Source of the DNA: Parabacteroides sp. | GTDB taxonomy: Bacteria; Bacteroidota; Bacteroidia; Bacteroidales; Tannerellaceae | Length of the DNA: 49,382 nucleotides | Reading direction: 5' to 3' | Assembly (NCBI GenBank): GCA_021204335.1 | Contig: JAJPZM010000324.1 | Location: 1 to 49,382, forward strand | Shown here: positions 1-9,985 of the stretch, one piece after another | How positions within the stretch are numbered: the first letter of the stretch is position 1 | How the letters are laid out: every line of letters starts with the position of its first letter | Position numbers and translations under genes: made by a program | Notes under the pieces: generated by a model | Told to the model about the DNA's origin: nothing | The model's database searches: none | Seen by the model: the letters and a program-made list of their open reading frames with translations, nothing else

Positions 1-76
1 GTATTATACTTATTAAACTTTAAACCGGATGCAAAGATAAGCATTTCCGCCGTAATATTATTTGCCTTTAAAGTAT

Positions 77-84
77 TACTTTTG
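77..84 (+). promoter_or_regulatory. Candidate -7 promoter element for the YgjP-like gene
   Basis: TACTTTTG matches the Bacteroidetes -7 consensus TAnnTTTG exactly. No good -33 TTTG is seen at the usual spacing. The element lies 8 nt before the ATG at 93, so transcription starting from it would give an almost leaderless message. The match is seen directly; its use as a promoter is inference. Confidence 0.35.
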
Positions 85-92
85 CGGTGAAT

Positions 93-791
93 ATGGAAAA
101 GAAGATACACGTCAACGATCTGGGAACCATTATCCTTCGTACAATCCCGCGAGCAACCCGTTTTACGCTGAAAATATCAAAGGGAACGATCACCGCCACC
201 ATGCCGGTTGGGGGTGACGAGGGGCGCACGCTGGCGTTTATCGAAGAAAACCGGGAGAAACTTCTCGCTGCATTGGAGAAGCATCCGGCACGTCCGTTGC
301 TCGACGAATCAACAGTCTTGCAAGCAACAACTTTCCGGTTGGAGATATTCCGCACAGACCGCGATAATTACTATATGACCCTGAAAGACGGCTTGCTCCG
401 CATTGCCTGCCCTTCCGATACGCGCTTCGAGTCGGAGAAGGTACAGCAGATATTGAAAGAGTTGCTGGAGAAAGCCCTGCGCCACGAGGCCAAACGCCTG
501 TTGCCCGACCGGTTGATGGCATTGGCTGCCCGCCACCGTTTCACCTGCACCGGCGTACGCATCATGAACAGCAAGACAAGGTGGGGCAGTTGCAGTTCGC
601 GCAAGAGTATCAATCTCTCCCTGTCCCTGATGCTCCTCCCCTGGCACCTGGTCGATTACGTCCTGCTCCACGAGCTTTGCCATACCATCGAGATGAACCA
701 CAGCGACCGCTTCTGGGCCTTGCTGAACAGCCTGACGGATAACAAGGCGCTCGCCTTACGGAAGGAGCTGAAAAGCTATCGTATGTTCTAA
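93..791 (+). CDS. YgjP-like (DUF45) zinc metallopeptidase
   Basis: Predicted protein of about 232 aa in the YgjP/DUF45 family, SprT-like zinc metallopeptidases with no established substrate. The C-terminal third carries the zinc motif HELCH (an HExxH variant) followed by a second His in MNHSDRFW, and upstream the family-typical RWGSCSS stretch. No signal peptide or membrane segment is seen, so it is probably cytoplasmic. The ORF track starts at a GTG at 87; I prefer the ATG at 93 (MEKKIHV). It is the only + strand gene in the left 46 kb and converges on sprA; the gap between them holds a palindrome array. The family is clear; the cellular role is unknown. Confidence 0.85.
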   Translation: MEKKIHVNDLGTIILRTIPRATRFTLKISKGTITATMPVGGDEGRTLAFIEENREKLLAALEKHPARPLLDESTVLQATTFRLEIFRTDRDNYYMTLKDGLLRIACPSDTRFESEKVQQILKELLEKALRHEAKRLLPDRLMALAARHRFTCTGVRIMNSKTRWGSCSSRKSINLSLSLMLLPWHLVDYVLLHELCHTIEMNHSDRFWALLNSLTDNKALALRKELKSYRMF

Positions 792-794
792 AAA

Positions 795-892
795 GTATCA
801 TATATTATGATACGACTGTGTCACAATATATGATACTGCATTCTCATAATATATGGTACTACATTTTCATAATATATGAGAATATATTCTCA
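795..892. repeat. Four-unit 23-bp phased array of AT-rich palindromes
   Basis: Four near-palindromic units lie between two convergent genes. The right half-site (TATGATAC, TATGATAC, TATGGTAC, TATGAGAA) begins at 806, 829, 852 and 875, and the left half-site (TCATA, TCACA, TCATA, TCATA) at 798, 821, 844 and 867, giving an exact 23-bp period. The first unit has 8-bp arms around a 3-nt loop (795-813), and the last runs into a perfect 16-bp palindrome TGAGAATATATTCTCA (877-892). It could be an array of protein sites, tandem small hairpins at the 3' ends of both genes, or an expanded repeat. No T-tract typical of a simple terminator follows. Confidence 0.8.
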
Positions 893-930
893 CCACATAG
901 GACTCTCCCTGTCCAAGTAAGGATGTTCTA

Positions 931-3900
931 TTATTGTGCCAGCGAGAAGCGGATAGCTACGCCATAATTTGAATTGGATGTCGGATAGGACGCACTCGAG
1001 ATCAGCGGTTCGTTGATTTGCAGATCATAGAAAGCGCGAAGCGTCAGAGCGCGGCTCAGACCGTAATCGGCAGAAAACTGTATCGTCTTGGCGATGTTTC
1101 CGCTGGTGGCCTGCGTAGTGACGTCTTCGATCTTACGGATCAACGATTGCATTCTATCATAGGAGAAGTCGAGGCGTACGGTCAGGTCATTGCTGAAATC
1201 GCGCGTCTTCTTCATCTTCAATATCTTGTTGAACTCGGCAAACTTATAGCCCAGACCCACTGTGAACTTGTTGGACAGCGCTTCCACGATCTGATAAGAA
1301 GAAATGTTCAGGTTTAGGTTGCGAGTGGTCGTATAGTCGGCACGTATCGTGACGTTGTTCAACATCGTCGCATCGACACCCAGCAGCGGGCTGAAGCTTT
1401 CAGTCAGGCTGACGGACGATATGGAATAAGGAGCCGAGGGAACTGCCTCGTCGGATGCACCCAGCGTGAATCCCAGGTTATCGCCCAGGCCGGCATCTAC
1501 CCAGCTCGACTGCCCGAGGTAGGAACCTATATTATAGGTACAACGATACTGGTGGCTGAGCATGACAGATTTGAAATACTTCTTAACCGTCGGGACGCGG
1601 ATCAGGCCGTCGAACGTAACACGCCAGTTAGGCAGCATGCTGCGGATGGCGGGGAACGGCGACAACGAGATGCTGTTGGCATCTTTGCCGGTATATGCCG
1701 CCAAGAATGCAGGTATCAGCACTTCGGCGGAGTTCATGTTGACGGATCCTTCCTTATAAGGCTGACCACCCAACCCGGTTTGACCCAGGAAGCCGCCGGT
1801 CGGATAAGTAGTCCCGGCATAACGGCTTTCCAGCCGGTTGGCAATGATCTCGCGGTTCTGCACAAACTTCTCGAATGTTTTCGATGCGTAGCCATTATCC
1901 GCATTGCCGGCTCCTTTGAAGAAGCTGCCCAGGGCAATGGTGGTCATGGTGAAGTTACCGCCTGTCAGCTCCGGCATACCGGAATACATGTATTGTATAT
2001 CGGTGCTGCGGGTATCTACGCGGCTGGCGTTGAGGTCGACCTTCAGACCGGTTATCGGTTCCAGGTTCGCCTGGATATTCAGGTTCTTGGCACTGCTCAT
2101 CACAGCGGGGTTCACGTTGTTGGTGTTCTTCACCAGCCAATCGCGCTCGTCGGCATCTTCAATAAAGCGCCGGTTGACGGCACCGAAAGCAAACCCGAGT
2201 CCCGGAGTAAGTCCGAACGGAGAGCGTTGCTGTCCGAATATATCGCCGATCATCGGACGGAAGCCGGGCACCATCATACCATCGGTCGTTGCATACTGGA
2301 TATTAACACGACGGATCATCATCAGGAAGCGGGCAGCGTGTTCGGCCGATTTATACAGGAAATCTTCCGTAGCTTTCGGACCCGGCTTGATCGTCAGTTT
2401 CAGATGCGCGGTATCTTTGTTCAGGATCATTACCTGAGCGTAGTTGATCGGCTTGTATTTGATCGCATACACTTTGCCGTCGGTACCACGCGCAGTGATG
2501 CGCACCTTCTTGGTGAACATGCCATGTTGCACGACTGTTCCGCTATCCAGGTTCAACTGAATATCTTTTTCGAGTTTGATCTCTTTCTTTTCTTTTGTTT
2601 TGGCAGTTGCCCGGGTGGCGGAGAACTTCTGGTTCACTTTCTTCAGATACTTGTTCTTGTTGTAGAAAGAAAGCAGGTTCAGACTGCTTTGCCAATCGAT
2701 CTGGCGCTGGTTCTTGATAGTGTTACCGATTTCCGTTTCGGTGGTGGCACCACGGTCCCAGTTATACTGCGCATTGTAAGTAACCGAACTATTCACCCAA
2801 TCCAGGACAGGGATAAACTGGAGCGGCAGGTTCCAGGTGACGTTGAACGTCTGGTCGTACTTCAACGGTGTACCGAGGTCGGCAATACTTTGTTTAACCG
2901 AGTCTTTCCATATCTGGTACTGGTCGGGAGCCAGCTCTTTGTTGACCTGCACGTAGGGTTCTTCGATACGGGCATTCGTACCGGAAGTAAACGTCATATT
3001 CAGGTTGTTCGTGAAGTCCCAACGCAGGCTGAAAGCACGATCCCAATAGAAGTTGGAACTGAAGATGACGCTGGGCTTGTCGCCGGTGTTCTCCAGGTCG
3101 CGCAGCTGCAATTCGTAGTAGTTACGCATCATAGCCGTCTGGAAACTAATGTTGGAAGGAACATAGTTCAGCGAGAATTGCTTGATATAGCGGGTATATC
3201 CGTTGTTCTTCTTCACTTTCTGGAACGGGCGGAAAGGCTTCACATACGGCGTGTAGTTGTAGGCGAAGTTACCGCGGTAGTCCTTCGTCGTTTCGTATTC
3301 CGTTTCCGGGTTCTGCGTTTTCGACTGGCTGTAGGAATAACCGATCGAGAAGTTCGCCGGGTCGTAAGGCATCGGCGTCTTACTGCGGATATCAGCCTTC
3401 ACATTCGTGAACGAGATGCTTTTGATAACCGTCTTATCTACCGAGAAGCTCTTGATCGAATCCTTTTCCGCTTTCGTCTCCACAGCATCCAGCGCGTCGC
3501 TCAGCTTGATGTCCTGGTCCAGCGGATTATATTTCGGCTTAGTCATTTCCTTGGAATAAGCGTAGTACATCGGTATGCTCACTTTCGCCTTTTCGGGGAA
3601 GAATTTACCCCACTCGATATTGGTCGCTATGTTATATTGCAAGAAGTCGTCGATACGGCGTTCGGATAACGACTGGTCGAGCGCACCGAAACCGGCAGTC
3701 TCGATACGTCCGCCCACATTTACCGTACCCAGGTCGGAGACGGCCACATTCAGGTTGGCGTTGGCTGCCCATCCGCCTTCTTCATTGAAGTCGCTCAGGC
3801 GCAATTCGTTCACCCAGACTTCCGCACTCTTAACGGTATTCTGATTATTGCGCACACCGATCATGATCACTTTCACATCCGACAGGCTGGGGTTACCTAC

Positions 3901-6900
3901 GATACTGATCAGATGTCTCGCATTGTCGGGGTTAGGTATCGAATAAGCGGTTTGGAAGTTGACGCCGCTCACGCCTTCCCGTTTCTTCTTGTTACGTTCC
4001 AGCTTCAGGTTGGTCAAGACTTCAAAACGGAAATCCATCGTATTTACATCCGGGACCCACACCTTCTCTGCCGTAGTCGATTCGCCCCCTTCTCCGGTAT
4101 AATCGGTCAGGGTTAACGGCACTTCGTATTCGTAGTAGTTATTCTTATAATCGGAACCCAGGCGGATAAATACAGACATATCCCCATCGCGAGGCGTATT
4201 CGGATCGCCGTCGAAAAGTTTCTCGGCATGGGCAAACATCTGCAAGCGTTTGTACTGGCGCAGGTCGTAAGAAGTGTTCTTGTAAACGGCACGTGCATCA
4301 TGTGGCGAAAGATTGGTTACTTTCAGCGACAATGCCTGTTCGTTCTGGCGTGTCAACTGCGGCTGCCCGATCACGTTCGCACGGCTGACACCCGGGGGAG
4401 TCATGTATCTGACTGGCTTACGCGTACTGTTCTCTTCTATATTGACAGAAGAAACTTCCAGGGTTCCGTTTGACTGTACCGGCACATTGGGGTTGGACAG
4501 GTCTTGTTCATACGAACGCCAGTCGCCGCGTACCAACTCGAAGGTACCGAAACGCAAAACTGTCGGTTTGTTGAAATCGGTCAGGTACATACGCATGAAA
4601 CGCACACTCTTGAAGTCGCTGATAACACCGATACGACGGTTGTATTTCTTTACAGGTATCTTAAACAGGTACCAGGTAACCTGATCCTCTTTATCGTTGG
4701 CCAGGCGGGGTTTTACCGTTTTCGAATCGACGATATAGTTCTCTCCCACTTTCAGCTCATCCGGGCGGAGCGATACTTTATATTCAAAGTACTTCTCGTT
4801 CCTGTTCATGGTGTTATCCTGGTTCAGGTCTTCCACATCCGGATTCTTAGAGGCGGAAGTATCGTATCTTTCACCGGTTTTGCCGGATTCGGGAGAGTTT
4901 CCTTCGGTACCGTTATAACGTTTGTAACGGGTAAGGATGCCTGCCTGCTCGTCGTCGTAGGCCGTACCGCGGAAGTAACGGAATTTATCTGTTGCCGGGT
5001 TTCTCAAGGGAGAGAATTCGTCACCTACCATTAAAGCCTGAACTTCCGGAGACAGTTTAGTCTTCAACTTCTCTATAAATTCCATATAAGTCGGATATTC
5101 GCATTCCTGCTCGGCAGACAAGCCGTTTAATCCGACATCCTGTCTATCACGTGCTCCGGCAGCATTGTCGAAAGCATATACCGTACTTTGTTGTTTCGGG
5201 ACAAGTCCCCAAACGGTAGAGTCTACTTTACTCATATCGCCATCGATCGGCAGACCGTTCTCATAGAACTTCCTTTCGTCTTTCAGGACATCTTCGGATA
5301 TTTCACCGAGGTTGAAGTAGAGGTCGCCCCCTTTGTTAGAGCCGTCTTCGTTCTTCAGGAACGGATCGAGCATCCAGAATTCGATATATTCGATATTGGC
5401 CGTCTCGAAGTCGCTCTGGTCGATCTTACGCATGACTCCACCCCAGCGCTGTTCCGGGTTCTGGAGTGTACCGTCCGGGTTCACCAGGTCGGCATCCAGG
5501 TTATACGGTCCGCGTTCGTTCGGGTAGTAAGCCAGGTTGAGTACGTTGATTGTACTTGTTTCGTTGTATCCCTGATCCTTATCCGGGAATAACTCGTCGA
5601 CCGGAATTTCGCGCACATAGTGGTCAGAGATAGAGTCTTTATTCAGATACGATGGGCGCTGGCTCGAGTTCTTACGGGTAAACAATCCGTCAATATAGTA
5701 CCATGCCAGCAAAGCGCGGTTCTTACCGTATTCGATATCGTTCACTTTGGATGCTTCCGGGAACCGGGGTCTGACATCATCATCAAACGGAGTACTTGCC
5801 AGCTTCCATGAATAAGGGTTCAGTAAATCGAAGCCGCTCTGGGTCGATTCGAAGTCGTCCAGATAAGAATATCCGCCGGTTTCCTTGTTTTCGTAATGGC
5901 CGGCAATAAGGTTTGCAAACTCGACATTGAATGAAATCTGGCTCGGTCTGGACAGGTTAAGAAGCGGCAACTTGTCGAACATATTGGTAAGCCATTGGCT
6001 CTCTCCTTTATAAGAGGTGTTCAACCCCCATAAGGTATTGTTAATGGATTCATCGCCAATCGTAGTCTTTGTGGTCAGCGGCATTTCCGACATATGCATA
6101 ATGGTGGCACCCAGCATAAAGTCAGGAGTAAACTGATAGTTCAGGTCCAACCCCAACATCGTTTTGCGCTGCATGCTGTAAGCGGTCTGGTTTTCGAGGG
6201 AAACACTGACAGGCGTACCGGCTGCAATGATACTTTCATTCAGAATCGTAACCCGGCCTGAAGTATAATCCACCGTATAATCCACATTCTCGGTCAGCGT
6301 AGCTCCGGCAGCGGTGACACGCACCGAGCCTCGTGCAACGTTTGTAGCTCCCAGATCGATTTCTGCAGCAGAAGAAGCCTTATACTCTCCACGCAGGATA
6401 AACTTGTTTTTCTCGGCAATCTGCCGGGCAACAGTCTGGGTCGAGTCGTACAATTCCTGGAATACATATTTATCGGCAATGGTTGAATTATGGGTAATAG
6501 CCGTTATCTTCTTTTTTAGGCTGGAACCGAATGGCTCGACAGACGGGAAGATTACTTTTCCGGTTGCCGGCTGTATGGTATATCCTTCTACAAAATCGAA
6601 GAATCCGTCGGCATGCTCATCGTTCTGCGAGTTCAGACGGTCGGCACCCATTACCCGGATCCAGATCTGTTTCTTTGCGTCTGATACGGTTTCCGGCAGA
6701 TAGTTGATATATGTACCGGTCGTATCGCTCTGGTAAAGAACATCCAGGCGGAACTTTTCCTTCTGAACGGAGTAGGCACCCAGCGAATAGATATTCTTCA
6801 TCATCAGGTCCCAGTACTTCATACCCGGCGACATGTTAACACCTTTCAACATCTTTACATACAGACAGGCACTGGGATTGCTCGGATTGCTGTCGGAAAA

Positions 6901-8364
6901 CTCACCTACCCGCTGAGTCTGCTGATTGCCGGCATTATCAGCATATTGATATTCGTAAGCTACTGCCAGCACTTCATCTGATTGCAGGTTCATATTCAAG
7001 GATATGTACCCCAGTTGCTTGTCGTATGTATATTCTGAGTTGGCATCCAGCAAACGGGCACTTTCCACTTTCTCATACTCGGAACCGGCAATAAATGCCG
7101 ATAATACCCGGCTGTCGAGATTGCGGGCTTCCGAATAAGTGGTGGTCATTTGGTTGTACAACGTGTTAGCATTGTTGGCAGGCAATGTATAACCGGTTGC
7201 CGGGAAACTGACCGGATTATAAATGTATTTATTGTCGTTCTCACCGATATCGGTAAAAGCAACAATATTACGCGCCTGGTCATAATTTCCTCTTTTATTA
7301 GTTACCCACACTTCCAGACGGGTGATAGATACAGGAGAGCTGATTACGGGTAGCTTGGCCATCGCTTCATCATATCTGTCACGAAAATAGTGTGCCAGGA
7401 AGAAGTGACGGTTCTCGTCGTACTGGTCGATTCGCATTTCGAACGACTTGGTCTGGACACCGCCTTTTGAACTGACCGTTTTCGATTCAGACTCCTGCTG
7501 GGCAAACAGCGTGTTAATCCTTAATTTACCAAATTGTAAGTCTACCTTCATACCGAACAGAGCAGCTCCACCGTTAATCAATGAGTTACTGGTAGTCATT
7601 GAGACATTACCGGCTTCCAGCGATTTGATGATTTCATCTTCTTCACCGGTATATGCTAACTTTAACTTTTTGGAGTCGAAGTCAAACGAAGTCTCCGTAT
7701 TGTAGTTCATATCGAAGTTTACCTTCGATCCGACAGAGGCCTGGACATTTAGCTGTACGCTCTCGTCGAAATTAAAGAAAGTACGGCTACGTGCACGTTC
7801 GGGAAGTGAAGGGTCTTTGGTACTGTTCGTCTTCAACCCTAAAGTAACCTCAGCCGATCCCTGTGTTCTTACACGAACGCCACCGGGACCGAATATCCTT
7901 TCGGCAGCACCAATACCGAACTGCATATCCGACAAATTGAACTGTCTATCAGCTTCTTTCTGGAATTCTTCTTCATTCTTCTGCCGATAGTAGGAACGGA
8001 GCGACTGCTGCATGCTGTAATCCTGATATTCTTCAGGGCTCAGGTTGATAGGTGTGATCAAATCTTTATCGCCTAACCGGGTACGGACAACGTAGCTTCC
8101 GGTCTTGATATCATATTCAACGACTGTCTTCACGTTTTCCGGATCGCGCAAGTCCATCGGCAACTTCTTGCCCAGGTCTTCATAATCTTCCGGTACGGTT
8201 TTGGATACCGGGTAGCGGGTAGCCGGGACAGTATCCTCCTCCACCAACTGAATATCCGGCAGCGTAGCCGTATAGGTCAGATAGTCGGCATTCAGCGAAA
8301 GCATACTGACCCCGAATAGTAGCATGGTTACCCAGATAAGATATTTAAGAATTCTTTTTTTCAT
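931..8364 (-). CDS. sprA: SprA/Sov outer-membrane translocon of the type IX secretion system
   Basis: A 2477-aa protein matching the length and character of SprA (Flavobacterium) and Sov (Porphyromonas gingivalis, about 2500 aa), the very large outer-membrane beta-barrel that exports proteins with type IX C-terminal signals. The N-terminus has a hydrophobic signal segment (residues about 8-25). The rest is rich in alternating aromatic and polar stretches typical of beta-strands and has no other membrane helices. The gene starts 37 nt after ruvA, so the two are probably co-transcribed. Long antisense frames (for example 1552-3669 +) are shadows of this gene. The ORF is intact. The other type IX components are not in the window. 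Confidence 0.92.
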   Translation of the reverse strand: MKKRILKYLIWVTMLLFGVSMLSLNADYLTYTATLPDIQLVEEDTVPATRYPVSKTVPEDYEDLGKKLPMDLRDPENVKTVVEYDIKTGSYVVRTRLGDKDLITPINLSPEEYQDYSMQQSLRSYYRQKNEEEFQKEADRQFNLSDMQFGIGAAERIFGPGGVRVRTQGSAEVTLGLKTNSTKDPSLPERARSRTFFNFDESVQLNVQASVGSKVNFDMNYNTETSFDFDSKKLKLAYTGEEDEIIKSLEAGNVSMTTSNSLINGGAALFGMKVDLQFGKLRINTLFAQQESESKTVSSKGGVQTKSFEMRIDQYDENRHFFLAHYFRDRYDEAMAKLPVISSPVSITRLEVWVTNKRGNYDQARNIVAFTDIGENDNKYIYNPVSFPATGYTLPANNANTLYNQMTTTYSEARNLDSRVLSAFIAGSEYEKVESARLLDANSEYTYDKQLGYISLNMNLQSDEVLAVAYEYQYADNAGNQQTQRVGEFSDSNPSNPSACLYVKMLKGVNMSPGMKYWDLMMKNIYSLGAYSVQKEKFRLDVLYQSDTTGTYINYLPETVSDAKKQIWIRVMGADRLNSQNDEHADGFFDFVEGYTIQPATGKVIFPSVEPFGSSLKKKITAITHNSTIADKYVFQELYDSTQTVARQIAEKNKFILRGEYKASSAAEIDLGATNVARGSVRVTAAGATLTENVDYTVDYTSGRVTILNESIIAAGTPVSVSLENQTAYSMQRKTMLGLDLNYQFTPDFMLGATIMHMSEMPLTTKTTIGDESINNTLWGLNTSYKGESQWLTNMFDKLPLLNLSRPSQISFNVEFANLIAGHYENKETGGYSYLDDFESTQSGFDLLNPYSWKLASTPFDDDVRPRFPEASKVNDIEYGKNRALLAWYYIDGLFTRKNSSQRPSYLNKDSISDHYVREIPVDELFPDKDQGYNETSTINVLNLAYYPNERGPYNLDADLVNPDGTLQNPEQRWGGVMRKIDQSDFETANIEYIEFWMLDPFLKNEDGSNKGGDLYFNLGEISEDVLKDERKFYENGLPIDGDMSKVDSTVWGLVPKQQSTVYAFDNAAGARDRQDVGLNGLSAEQECEYPTYMEFIEKLKTKLSPEVQALMVGDEFSPLRNPATDKFRYFRGTAYDDEQAGILTRYKRYNGTEGNSPESGKTGERYDTSASKNPDVEDLNQDNTMNRNEKYFEYKVSLRPDELKVGENYIVDSKTVKPRLANDKEDQVTWYLFKIPVKKYNRRIGVISDFKSVRFMRMYLTDFNKPTVLRFGTFELVRGDWRSYEQDLSNPNVPVQSNGTLEVSSVNIEENSTRKPVRYMTPPGVSRANVIGQPQLTRQNEQALSLKVTNLSPHDARAVYKNTSYDLRQYKRLQMFAHAEKLFDGDPNTPRDGDMSVFIRLGSDYKNNYYEYEVPLTLTDYTGEGGESTTAEKVWVPDVNTMDFRFEVLTNLKLERNKKKREGVSGVNFQTAYSIPNPDNARHLISIVGNPSLSDVKVIMIGVRNNQNTVKSAEVWVNELRLSDFNEEGGWAANANLNVAVSDLGTVNVGGRIETAGFGALDQSLSERRIDDFLQYNIATNIEWGKFFPEKAKVSIPMYYAYSKEMTKPKYNPLDQDIKLSDALDAVETKAEKDSIKSFSVDKTVIKSISFTNVKADIRSKTPMPYDPANFSIGYSYSQSKTQNPETEYETTKDYRGNFAYNYTPYVKPFRPFQKVKKNNGYTRYIKQFSLNYVPSNISFQTAMMRNYYELQLRDLENTGDKPSVIFSSNFYWDRAFSLRWDFTNNLNMTFTSGTNARIEEPYVQVNKELAPDQYQIWKDSVKQSIADLGTPLKYDQTFNVTWNLPLQFIPVLDWVNSSVTYNAQYNWDRGATTETEIGNTIKNQRQIDWQSSLNLLSFYNKNKYLKKVNQKFSATRATAKTKEKKEIKLEKDIQLNLDSGTVVQHGMFTKKVRITARGTDGKVYAIKYKPINYAQVMILNKDTAHLKLTIKPGPKATEDFLYKSAEHAARFLMMIRRVNIQYATTDGMMVPGFRPMIGDIFGQQRSPFGLTPGLGFAFGAVNRRFIEDADERDWLVKNTNNVNPAVMSSAKNLNIQANLEPITGLKVDLNASRVDTRSTDIQYMYSGMPELTGGNFTMTTIALGSFFKGAGNADNGYASKTFEKFVQNREIIANRLESRYAGTTYPTGGFLGQTGLGGQPYKEGSVNMNSAEVLIPAFLAAYTGKDANSISLSPFPAIRSMLPNWRVTFDGLIRVPTVKKYFKSVMLSHQYRCTYNIGSYLGQSSWVDAGLGDNLGFTLGASDEAVPSAPYSISSVSLTESFSPLLGVDATMLNNVTIRADYTTTRNLNLNISSYQIVEALSNKFTVGLGYKFAEFNKILKMKKTRDFSNDLTVRLDFSYDRMQSLIRKIEDVTTQATSGNIAKTIQFSADYGLSRALTLRAFYDLQINEPLISSASYPTSNSNYGVAIRFSLAQ

Positions 8365-8401
8365 TTTAAACTGTCAACTACCACTTATCAACTGTCAACT
8401 A

Positions 8402-8992
8402 TTAAAGCATTCTGAGTGCGCTTTTTATTACTTGTTCCACTGCCAGCGTCGGCGTACTTTTCAGTATGGAACTAACTGCTTTCTGCGAAGCCGACTTCTG
8501 GAATCCCAACATAACAAGGGCGGCAACCGCTTCTTCTGCAACCGCTGCGTTGCCAACTGAGGAACCGGGTGCGGCACTCACCATCGCTTCGCTTGTTTTC
8601 ACCTTATTTTTCAGGTCTACCAATATACGTTGTGCTGTTTTCAACCCGATTCCTTTTACCGAGGTAAGTGCCGCTTCATTCTTGGTAGCGATCACCTGTA
8701 TCAGTTCGGAAGGCGGAAGGGACGATAAGATCATACGTGCCGTATTGGGACCGACACCGGATACTGATGTCAGCAACAAAAACAACTCGCGCTCAGCTTT
8801 CTGGGCAAAACCGAATAACAGGTGAGCATCTTCACGTATCACCTCATATACGTAAATTTTCCCCGAAGGTTTCCCGCCGAATGCGCTGTATGTAGTCAGG
8901 GATATGTTGAGTTGGTAACCGATCCCGGCACACTCGATAATCATTTGTGTAGGAGTAAGCTCTACGATATCCCCTCTTATATATTCTATCAT
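8402..8992 (-). CDS. ruvA: Holliday junction branch migration protein RuvA
   Basis: 196-aa RuvA, the DNA-binding subunit that tetramerises on Holliday junctions and positions the RuvB motors. The N-terminal OB-fold domain ([14 protein letters not shown]) is followed by two helix-hairpin-helix motifs, [11 protein letters not shown] (about residues 78-88) and [13 protein letters not shown] (about 113-125), and a C-terminal three-helix domain (after about residue 145) that contacts RuvB. Length is normal. It is first in a two-gene unit with sprA; ruvB is not nearby. A promoter-like element lies about 40-50 nt upstream of the start. Confidence 0.96.
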   Translation of the reverse strand: MIEYIRGDIVELTPTQMIIECAGIGYQLNISLTTYSAFGGKPSGKIYVYEVIREDAHLLFGFAQKAERELFLLLTSVSGVGPNTARMILSSLPPSELIQVIATKNEAALTSVKGIGLKTAQRILVDLKNKVKTSEAMVSAAPGSSVGNAAVAEEAVAALVMLGFQKSASQKAVSSILKSTPTLAVEQVIKSALRML

Positions 8993-9030
8993 TCTGTGTT
9001 ATATCTTAGTAATTCGTACCTATTATAACG

Positions 9031-9048
9031 CAAAATTAACCAAAAGTA
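9031..9048 (-). promoter_or_regulatory. Two overlapping candidate -7 elements for ruvA-sprA
   Basis: On the minus strand, TACTTTTG (9041-9048) and TAATTTTG (9031-9038) both match TAnnTTTG exactly, 40-55 nt upstream of the ruvA ATG. A clear -33 TTTG is not obvious for either. The gap to the preceding gene (94 bp) is the widest break between dxs and sprA, which supports a promoter here. Confidence 0.45.
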
Positions 9049-9086
9049 TATATCAGACCTAAAGAAATCTTCAATTACGTAAATAA

Positions 9087-9974
9087 TTACTCCCTTCCGG
9101 GGTATTCGGCGGTAAAGGTTTCAAAGCAGCCGCGGTCTTGCAGCGTCACATAGCAACGCCGGTTATCGGCTCCTCCGAAAGTTATGTTCGAAGGCTTTTT
9201 CTCTTTCAGTTGTATTTCGCGAATCAGTTTCCCTTGCGGATTGATAAGGGCTACAGTCCCTTTCTCGTAACGGCATAAATAGAGGTTGCCTTTTATGTCG
9301 CAACGGATACCGTCCATGCCGTAGCCTTCGAATGTGTGGAACAGCTTCTTGTTTGCAACCGTCCCGTCGGATTTGATATCGTACACCCAGACTTTTAACT
9401 GGGCAGACTCGTTTACGTACAACTTCTTTCCGTCGGGACTTACATCGATACCGTTTGTCGTTCCCATATTCCCTTCCAGAAGGGTAACATTCCCATCGGG
9501 AGTGATCAGCCAGAGTTGTCCTTTCTTGTTGGGCCAGTCGGGATCGCTGGCATACAGGTTCCCGTTGGGAGTCAGTGCGATATCGTTCGGCTGGTTCATG
9601 TTGGATTCGTGGGCGTATGTCGTGACCTGCCGGGTTTTCATATCTACCTTCAGGATATTGTGTCCGGTATAATCGGCAACCAGCATATCGCCGGCCTTGT
9701 TGAACCGGATACCGTTACCCGTAGAACCTTCCGGCAGCGTAACAAAACATTCGTGAGAACCATCCGGACGCACAATGCCGATAGTGCCCTCTTTCCCATA
9801 ATTCACGGCATACAGGTTTCCCTCCTTATCGGTGGCAGGTCCTTCTATCCCGTTGGTGAAAGTGCCTTCCGGCAGTAAATCGGTTGTTTCCTGCTGTACA
9901 GGAGATTGCGCACCGGCAGCCAGCCCGAAAGAAAGGCTGCACATAATCGAAAGAAGCATTGTACGTGCTTTCAT
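9087..9974 (-). CDS. Secreted SMP-30/gluconolactonase/LRE-like beta-propeller protein
   Basis: 295-aa protein with an N-terminal signal peptide (MKARTMLLSIMCSLSFGLAAGAQS). It is followed by repeated propeller strands with motifs such as EGPATDKEGNLYAVNY, NDIALTPNGNLYASDP, NGIDVSPDGKKLYVNE and DGIRCDIKGNLYLCRY, typical of six-bladed SMP-30/gluconolactonase/LRE proteins. Many members are metal-dependent lactonases, but the substrate cannot be told from sequence. The predicted location is periplasmic or cell surface. Its start lies only 11 nt after the trkH stop, so it may be the last gene of the dxs-trkA-trkH unit, though no functional link is evident. Confidence 0.8.
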   Translation of the reverse strand: MKARTMLLSIMCSLSFGLAAGAQSPVQQETTDLLPEGTFTNGIEGPATDKEGNLYAVNYGKEGTIGIVRPDGSHECFVTLPEGSTGNGIRFNKAGDMLVADYTGHNILKVDMKTRQVTTYAHESNMNQPNDIALTPNGNLYASDPDWPNKKGQLWLITPDGNVTLLEGNMGTTNGIDVSPDGKKLYVNESAQLKVWVYDIKSDGTVANKKLFHTFEGYGMDGIRCDIKGNLYLCRYEKGTVALINPQGKLIREIQLKEKKPSNITFGGADNRRCYVTLQDRGCFETFTAEYPGRE

Positions 9975-9985
9975 AAGCGTTTATT

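Noticed and set aside
1552-3669. 705-aa + strand ORF
   Set aside because: It lies wholly antisense to sprA and has no recognisable family features; it is a shadow of sprA codon usage.
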